From CAVTND01 sp963735955 (GTDB lineage Bacteria > Pseudomonadota > Gammaproteobacteria > Burkholderiales > Burkholderiaceae_F), in the NCBI GenBank assembly GCA_963735955.1, contig CAVTND010000011.1:62001-126000 (forward strand): 64,000 nucleotides of DNA, given 5' to 3'. Below the pieces are notes generated by a model. The model was not told the DNA's origin, did not search any database, and saw only the letters and a program-made list of their open reading frames with translations. Shown here one piece after another: positions 58,450 through 64,000 of this stretch. The first letter of the stretch is position 1, and each line of letters begins with the position of its first letter. Both the position numbers and the translations under genes were made by a program.

Positions 58450-58512
58450 GGCGGAGGGCGCGATCCCGAACCGCCTGCACCAAAAGGCTTGTGTCGTCTC
58501 GGACTCACACTT

Positions 58513-61500
58513 TCAATTGCACTGCCCGGTGGCGCCGCAGGCAGTGCAGAACTCGCAGCCGTCACGCTTGATCACGGCGGCCGCGCCGCAGCTCTTGCAA
58601 ACTTTGCCCTTGACCGGGGCCGACTCGTTCTCGATCCGCTTGACCGCCTCCGGCAGGGCGAGGATGCCGGCCGACTGGATCGCGCGCCCATCGTCATCGA
58701 GTATGCCGAGCACCTTGTAGCGATGCAGCAGCAGGGTCGCGATGTAGGCGACCGTGCTCGGATACTGGGTCGAACGTTCCTCGCCCGGAATCGGCGCCCA
58801 GAACTCGCCGTTCTGCTCGCCGAAATTGAGCAGCTTCTTGAGCTTCAGCCCGATCCAGTTGGCATCGACGACGCGCATGTCGAGCGATATCAGCTTGCAC
58901 AGGCCATCGAGCACCTTCGGATATTCCCCGGCCAGCCAGATCGAATACGGCCGTCGGCTGCCGTCGGGCAGGTGAAGTTCCTTGACGCCGAGCACGAAGT
59001 CGTCGCCGGTGTTCGCGTTCGAAATGTCGACCGTCCAGCTCATGGTGCCGAGCGGGCCTGCCTTCGGCTCCTTCTTCGAAAACAGCGCGTGCAGCACCGG
59101 CGTCGGATGCGAGTCGAGATCCTTGAAAACATCGAGCTGCTCGCAGCGCATCCGCACGATGTTGGCAAACGCCGCGACGACTCCGCTCTGCCACTGTCGT
59201 TCGCCAGTCGGCGGCATCGCCAGCGCGAATCCCTGTTCGTCGCGCGCCTTGGCGAGGGCATCGAGCTTCATCTTCAGCCAGGCACGGTCCTCGCTGCGCA
59301 TATCCATTGAGAGCGCTTTGGCGATCGCGCCGAGACCGCGCGGCTGCTCGGCGCCGTTGACCCAGACTTCGAACGGGAAGGCCGGCTCGCCGACCTGGCC
59401 GATGAAAATGGCAAACGACTCCCGGCGTTCGGGAATCTCGACCATGAAAGTCCATGCCATGTTGCCGTCCGCGAGCTCCGGCCGGCCCGGCCACTTGAGG
59501 CTGGCCAGCGCCGGCTGCGGTGCCGAGTCGAGCCGCACGCGGCGATCGGGATCGTCCTTCAGGTCCTGTGGCAGTGACGACGCGGGTTCCTGCTTGAGTT
59601 CGAGCACCGAGCCGATCACGTTGTTCGGCCGGTAGGTCGTGATGCCCTTGAGGCCCGCCTGCCACGCCTCTAGGTACAGGTTCTTGAAATCCTCGAACGG
59701 ATAGTCCTCCGGCACATTGACGGTCTTGCTGATCGCCGCATCGACGTAGGGCTGCACCGCCGCGATCATTTTCATGTGATCAAGCGCGCTCATCTCGAGC
59801 GCGCTGACGAAGGCCGGTGGCAGGTGATGCTCGTCGCCGCCCATGTGCCGGTAGAGGCGATAGGCGTAGTCCTCGACCGCGTACTCCTGCTTGCTGCCAT
59901 CCGGCATGCGCTTCTTGCGGATGTAGGTCCAGGAAAACGTCGGCTCGATTCCACCCGATGCGTTGCCGGCAAACGCCAGTGAAATGGTGCCGGTCGGCGC
60001 GATCGACAACAGATGGGAGTTGCGGATGCCGTGCGTGCGAATGTCGTTCTGCAAGGCCTCCGGCAGCCGCGACGCGCAGTGCGGCGATGCGAGGAAACGT
60101 TCGGCGTCGAACAGCGGGAACTTGCCTTTCTCCTGCGCGAGTTCCATCGATGCCTCATAGGCCGCATCGCGCATCACGCGCGCGACCTCGGCCGCCATGC
60201 GACGGCCGGGCTCGTCGTCATAGCGCAGATTCAGCATGGTCAGGGCATTTCCGAGGCCGGTGAAGCCGAGACCGATGCGCCGCTTGTTGGCGGCCTCCTG
60301 CGCCTGCTCGGGCAATGGCCACAGCGTGGCATCCAGCACATTGTCGAGCGCGCGGATCGAGACCTTGGTCACGGCCCTGAACTTGTCCCAGTCGAAGGAG
60401 GCCGATTCGGTGAACGGCCTCCTGCACGAAGCGGACCAGATTGATCGAGCCGAGGCAGCAGCAGCCGTACGGCGGTAAGAGGCTGCTCGCCACACTGCCC
60501 GGTCACCAGCCCGTTGAAAATCACTGCATTGCCATCGGCCTGAGTGGTGTCGTATACCGGTTCTCGTCCGACCTTGGTGATCGACTCGATGCGCGATGCA
60601 AAGCGTTGCGTCTTGCGTAGTGCCTTGTCGACGACCCAGTCGCGATATCTCGCCGACTTGGTATCACCCAGGAAACCGATTTCCTGCATGAAGCGTTCGC
60701 GCGATTCGCCGTCAATGATCAGTTCAAAGTCCGCTTGACACTCGTACAGTCGCTTGCCGCCGCGGCCGTCCGGCAGCGTGCGTTGGCCTGCCATACGACG
60801 CAGGTGGATACGGCAAAAGATTCCGAAGTTCGCGAGCAGCACCTGCACGTCTTTGAGCAGGCTCTCGCGGCTGGACGCCAGCCGGATCGAGCAGCTCTGA
60901 CTGCTCGATGAAATGTTGACCGTGCCATCGGTCTGAAACAATCCGCGCAGATAGGCTTTGACACAGTTTTCGGTGCCCCGCCAGATGACTTCAGGAACGG
61001 CATGCTTGGTCTTGGCGGTGAACCCGTAGTGCTCCAAGAAGCGCGCCAGCAGCACAGAACGGATGAAAACATGATTGCGGGTCGGGACCGCGACCGGCGT
61101 GACTTCATACGCGCGCGGATTGTGCGCGAGGCCGGCGATCATTGCGTTGACGTGGTCTGCAACGATCGGGGCCAGCCTGCGGTCTTCGCCCCAGAAGTTC
61201 AGGATTGCCGCCTGATTCCCGAGACCTCGGTTGGTGAAGTGGCCGTCACCGGCGATCAAGCCGATCAGTAGTCCGAGCTCGGCACTGCCGTCGCTGCCAA
61301 ACTGTCCTTTGCCTGATTGCACCAGAAGTTCGTCACCGACCTGCAACTCGCGCAGCTTGAACTTGCCGCGCAAAGTGTAGAAGTCATGCCACTCGGTGGC
61401 CTTGATCTCATAGCCGTCGGCAGTGCGAACTCGGTAAACATCGGCGTCATGTGCAGTGAGGAATGCAGGCTTGGCAGGTCGCAACGCCGTGCCGCGCAGA

Positions 61501-62487
61501 TCGTTTCCGGCCAGCGAACGCAGATCGACTGTGGCGGTGAGAGCAGAACCGCGCGCCGCAAGCTCTCCAATCGGCACCAGTCCGAATTGAGTATGCAGGC
61601 GCGTATCCGCTGTGACGCATGGGTTGGTCGCCGTGATCGTTTCGCAGTACGACAGGTTGTTGTCGCCGTTGACTCGATCGATGAAGATCACCCCGGGTTC
61701 GGCGTGGCTGTAGGTCGAGCGCATGATCTGGTCGAACAGGCTCCGTGCATGCGCCTTGCGATAGACCCAGCGGCCGTCGGCGCGCTGGTAGGCGGCGGAC
61801 GTGTCGAACGGCTCGGCGATGTGGCTCAGTTCGATTTCGCCGTCGGCAGCAACCGCGCGCATGAACTCATCGGTGACCGCAACGCTCATGTTGAAATTGG
61901 CCAGCGAGCCGTCGCGCTTGGCGTTGATGAATTCCTCGATGTCCGGATGGTCGCAACGCATCATCCCCATCTGCGCGCCACGCCGGGCGCCGGCGGACTC
62001 GAGGGTTTCACAGCTCTTGTCGAACACGCGCATGTAGGAAATCGGGCCGCTGGCGCGCGAATGCGTGCCGTGCACGCGCGCGGCTTTCGGCCTGATCGGC
62101 GAGAAGTCGTAGCCGACACCACCGCCGCGGCGCATGGTTTCGGCGGCCTGGTTGAGCGCGAGATAGATCGACGGCACACTGGTCCTTGACGCCGCTGATG
62201 GCGTCGCCGACCGGCTGCACGAAACAGTTGATCAAGGTGGCCGCGATGCCGGTACCGGCCGCCGAATTGACGCGCCCGCCCGGGATGAAGCCATCCACCA
62301 TGGCCTCATGGAAGCGCTTTTCCCAGTGCTCCCGCAGCTCCGGCTTCTCGACCGACGCCAGGCCGCGTGCCACGCGGCGTCGAACTTCATCGACCGACTG
62401 CTCGTCGCCCTTGGCGTACTTCTCGAGCAATACGTCGACGGAAATCGGCTGCTCGTCAAGCAGCAGGTCGGGCTTGTCCAGTTTCAT
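58513..62487 (-). CDS. nrdJ: B12-dependent (class II) ribonucleotide reductase, interrupted by an intein
   Basis: This is an adenosylcobalamin-dependent ribonucleoside-diphosphate reductase, about 950 residues after removing the intein. It needs no oxygen, so it suits the low-oxygen genes nearby. The N-terminus is MKLDKPDLLLDEQPISVDVL (ATG 62487). The catalytic core has RRGGGVGYDFSPIRPKAARV, the substrate-binding block SIAPTGTISLAFAGNASGG, and a C-terminal zinc ribbon with CKSCGAA then CEFCTACG. The active-site motif TNP-CGEQP is split by the intein at 60495-61619. Three single-base frameshifts are present: near 62190, near 60475 (cct-ct-t-acc) and near 60430 (gag-g-ccg). The last two are cured by removing one base. 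Confidence 0.95.
60495..61619 (-). other. Intein with LAGLIDADG homing endonuclease domain in nrdJ
   Basis: This is an in-frame protein-splicing element of 375 codons. It begins with Cys 1 of CVTADTRLHTQFGLVPIGEL (block A), directly after extein ITATNP. Block B is YEIKATEWHDF. The endonuclease helices are LGLLIGLIAGDGHF (block C) and AYLRGLFQTDGTV (block E), the two LAGLIDADG motifs. The end is DTTQADGNAVIFNGLVTGQ, followed by extein CGEQP. The last residue is Gln, not Asn, with Gly in the penultimate place where His is usual. The +1 residue is Cys. This site is the ribonucleotide reductase cysteine-radical motif N-P-C-G-E, a known intein hotspot. Confidence 0.93.
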
Positions 62488-62666
62488 CGAAAGGCGGCCT
62501 TCAAGGCGGAAGCGGGACCGGCGCGCGCCGGTGTGGCGGGCGGGCCCATGAGAATGGTGAAGTATAGGCGCCGCGTTTGAGTCAGACCGTGGCAACGATC
62601 GCCGGGCGGGCACGAATCAACGCCAAAGTCGATGATGTCGAAGTCTGATTCATATAAAGGATGGCT

Positions 62667-62686
62667 ATAAAATCGCCGCAACTTAT
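62667..62686 (+). promoter_or_regulatory. Possible LysR-type binding site before the cysB-like gene
   Basis: ATAA-N12-TTAT forms an AT-rich dyad in GC-rich surroundings, 15 bases before the GTG start and downstream of another tataa. LysR-type proteins often bind such T-N11-A dyads near their own promoter. The call is from pattern and position only. Confidence 0.35.
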
Positions 62687-62700
62687 AACCGGGATCGGCC

Positions 62701-63633
62701 GTGAACCTGCAGCAGTTCCGTTTCCTGCGCGAGGCTGCGCGCCACAAGTTCAGCCTGACCGAGGCAGCCCGCGCTCTGCATACCTCCCAGCCCGGCGTGT
62801 CCAAGGCCATCATCGATCTGGAAGAAGAACTCGGCGTGCCGATACTTGCGCGCCATGGCAAGCGCGTGAAGGGACTGACCGCGCCGGGGCAGGTCGTGCT
62901 GGATGCCGCCGAGCGCATCATGCTCGAGGTCGACAACCTGAAGAAACTGGCGCGTGACTATGCCGGCAGTCCCGAGGGAACGCTTGCGCGTGGCCACCGA
63001 CCCACACCCAGGCACGCTATGTGCTGCCGCCGCTCGTGCAGCAGTTTGCGCTGAAGTTTCCGCAGGTGCGTCTGAAAATGCTCGAGGCCAATCCGCCGCA
63101 GATCGCGTCGATGCTGCTGCACGGGCAGGCCGATCTCGGCGTGGCGACCGAGTCGCTGGCTGAGGCCGCCGGGCCTGCTGACGATCCCGGTGTACGACTG
63201 GCAGCACGTGGCGGTCGTCAAGCCCGATCATGCGCTGGCAAAGTTTTCTGCCACGCCCGGCAAGCTCACGTTGAAGGACCTGGCGCGGCATCCGATCGTC
63301 ACCTATGAGCATCAGTTCGCCGGACGCGCCAAGATCGACGCGGCCTTTGCAGCGGTCGGGATCGAGCCCTCGATCGTGCTCGAGGCGATCGATGCCGATG
63401 TCATCAAGACCTACGTGCATATCGGCATGGGGATCGGCATCGTGGCCGGAGTTGCCGTGGACGCCAAGCGCGATGGCCTGGTTGCATTGCCATGCGGTCA
63501 TCTGTTCGGCCGCAATGTCACGCGGCTGGCCGTCAAGGAAGGCACTTACCTGCGAGGCTTCGTGTACTCGTTCATCGAACTGCTGGTTCCCGGCTGGGAC
63601 AAGCGCCGCATCGAAGCCGAGTTCAGGGCTTAG
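62701..63633 (+). CDS. CysB-family LysR transcriptional regulator, frameshifted
   Basis: This is a LysR regulator of about 310 residues, closest to CysB, which controls sulfate assimilation. The helix-turn-helix is FSLTEAARALHTSQPGVSKA, with EEELGVPILARHGKRVKGLT just after it. The effector domain has YVLPPLVQQFALKFPQVRL, ATESLAEAAG and DWQHVAVVKPDHALA. Two extra bases near 62984-63000 and one near 63176 (gccgg-g-cctg) move the frame; removal restores CysB text. The start is GTG 62701. It is divergent from nrdJ. Confidence 0.88.
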
Positions 63634-63666
63634 CCTGCCCTCGATGGTTCCGACTGCACCGACGCC

Positions 63667-64000
63667 ATGAAGGTCTGCATCGTCGGTGCCGGTTCGATCG
63701 GCGCGGTCATCGGCGCCAAGCTGGCTGCCAGCGGCCAGGAGGTCTCGCTGGTGGCGCGCGGCGCTCACCTTGCTGCAATCCAGTCAAATGGACTGGAAGT
63801 GGTCGACCATGTCAACGGCGGCGCGCGCGTTCATCGATTGCCGGCCAGCGATGATCCGGCCGCCTTCGGTCCGCAGGATCTCGTCGTGATCGGGCTCAAG
63901 GCGCATGCGATCGGCGCGATGCTGCCGAAGATCGCGCCGCTGGTCGCGGCGCAAACCGTCGTGCTGCCGGCGATCAACGGGCTGCCCTGGTGGTACTTCT
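63667..64000 (+). CDS. 2-dehydropantoate 2-reductase family protein, 5' part
   Basis: The first 111 codons of a ketopantoate reductase (PanE/ApbA family) run off the window end. It starts MKVCIVGAGSIGAVIGAKLA, the NADPH-binding Rossmann loop G-x-G-x-x-G, followed by LVARGAHLAAIQSNGLEV and LVVIGLKAHAIGAMLPKIAP with the conserved Lys in GLKAH. It would reduce ketopantoate to pantoate for coenzyme A synthesis, though many members act on other ketoacids. It starts 33 bases after the cysB-like gene. Confidence 0.9.
   Translation, partial: MKVCIVGAGSIGAVIGAKLAASGQEVSLVARGAHLAAIQSNGLEVVDHVNGGARVHRLPASDDPAAFGPQDLVVIGLKAHAIGAMLPKIAPLVAAQTVVLPAINGLPWWYF

Noticed and set aside
58513..62487. Reading nrdJ as three separate genes
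   Set aside because: The fragments align end to end with one class II reductase plus an intein; the breaks are single-base.
62488..62700. Cobalamin riboswitch before nrdJ
   Set aside because: The 213-base gap is expected to contain one if present, but I could not find the B12-box text; a covariance search would settle it.

Overview
The window looks like chromosomal DNA of a GC-rich Gram-negative proteobacterium, most likely a betaproteobacterium (Burkholderiales/Rhodocyclales-like). The reasons are the gene order ccoI-ccoS-ccoN-ccoO-ccoQ-ccoP-ccoG-ccoH with hemN and an fnr-type regulator, the alaS / NUDIX / TusA neighbourhood, the divergent pepA-holC and lptF-lptG pairs, a CysB-family LysR regulator, polyhydroxyalkanoate (PHA) genes and a B12-dependent ribonucleotide reductase. 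This placement is an inference from gene content only.

Layout. 0-3.6 kb: the 3' part of an RND drug-efflux permease and its outer-membrane lipoprotein. 3.7-6.0 kb: a coupled minus-strand trio of an unknown protein, a GT4 glycosyltransferase and a TIR/deoxyribosyltransferase-like protein. 6.2-8.2 kb: a patatin/beta-barrel gene remnant, a small lipoprotein and a TIGR03118-type beta-propeller. 8.5-11.7 kb: four overlapping genes encoding an ECF sigma factor, its membrane anti-sigma factor, a subtilase and a TorF-like outer-membrane protein. 11.9-16.3 kb: a hydrolase, an aminopeptidase P and a BNR-repeat lipoprotein, the last two heavily frameshifted. 16.7-28.3 kb: microaerobic respiration (copper P-type ATPase, cbb3 oxidase, assembly factors, Fnr, HemN, a TauE/SafE-like protein) with two FNR boxes. 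28.4-35.8 kb: alaS, GNAT, NUDIX, TusA, an anchored unknown protein and valS. 36-43.8 kb: GST, YCII, a DUF4287/SRPBCC/ArsR operon, holC-pepA and lptFG. 43.9-58.4 kb: a lectin-like protein, PHA depolymerase, GST, cupin, phasin, DUF2505, patatin, aldehyde dehydrogenase, a cupredoxin, a superoxide-reductase-like protein, a sensor kinase with a receiver, a receiver-cyclase and a PHA synthase. 58.5-64 kb: intein-containing nrdJ, a CysB-like regulator and the start of a ketopantoate reductase.

How the genes work together. The cco block plus hemN and fnr form a low-oxygen respiration regulon. PHA synthesis (phaC), granule coating (phasin) and mobilisation (phaZ) are scattered over about 14 kb. The sigma/anti-sigma/protease/porin cassette looks like a self-contained envelope-stress or secretion module.

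Sequence quality is uneven. About ten otherwise intact genes carry frameshifts, nearly all explained by one extra base, and these are clustered (0.7-1.0, 12.8-16, 19.7-20.7, 29.6-29.9, 53.4, 60.4-60.5, 62.2 and 63.0-63.2 kb). I treat these as probable assembly or read errors, not gene decay. No rRNA, tRNA, CRISPR array or complete insertion sequence was seen.
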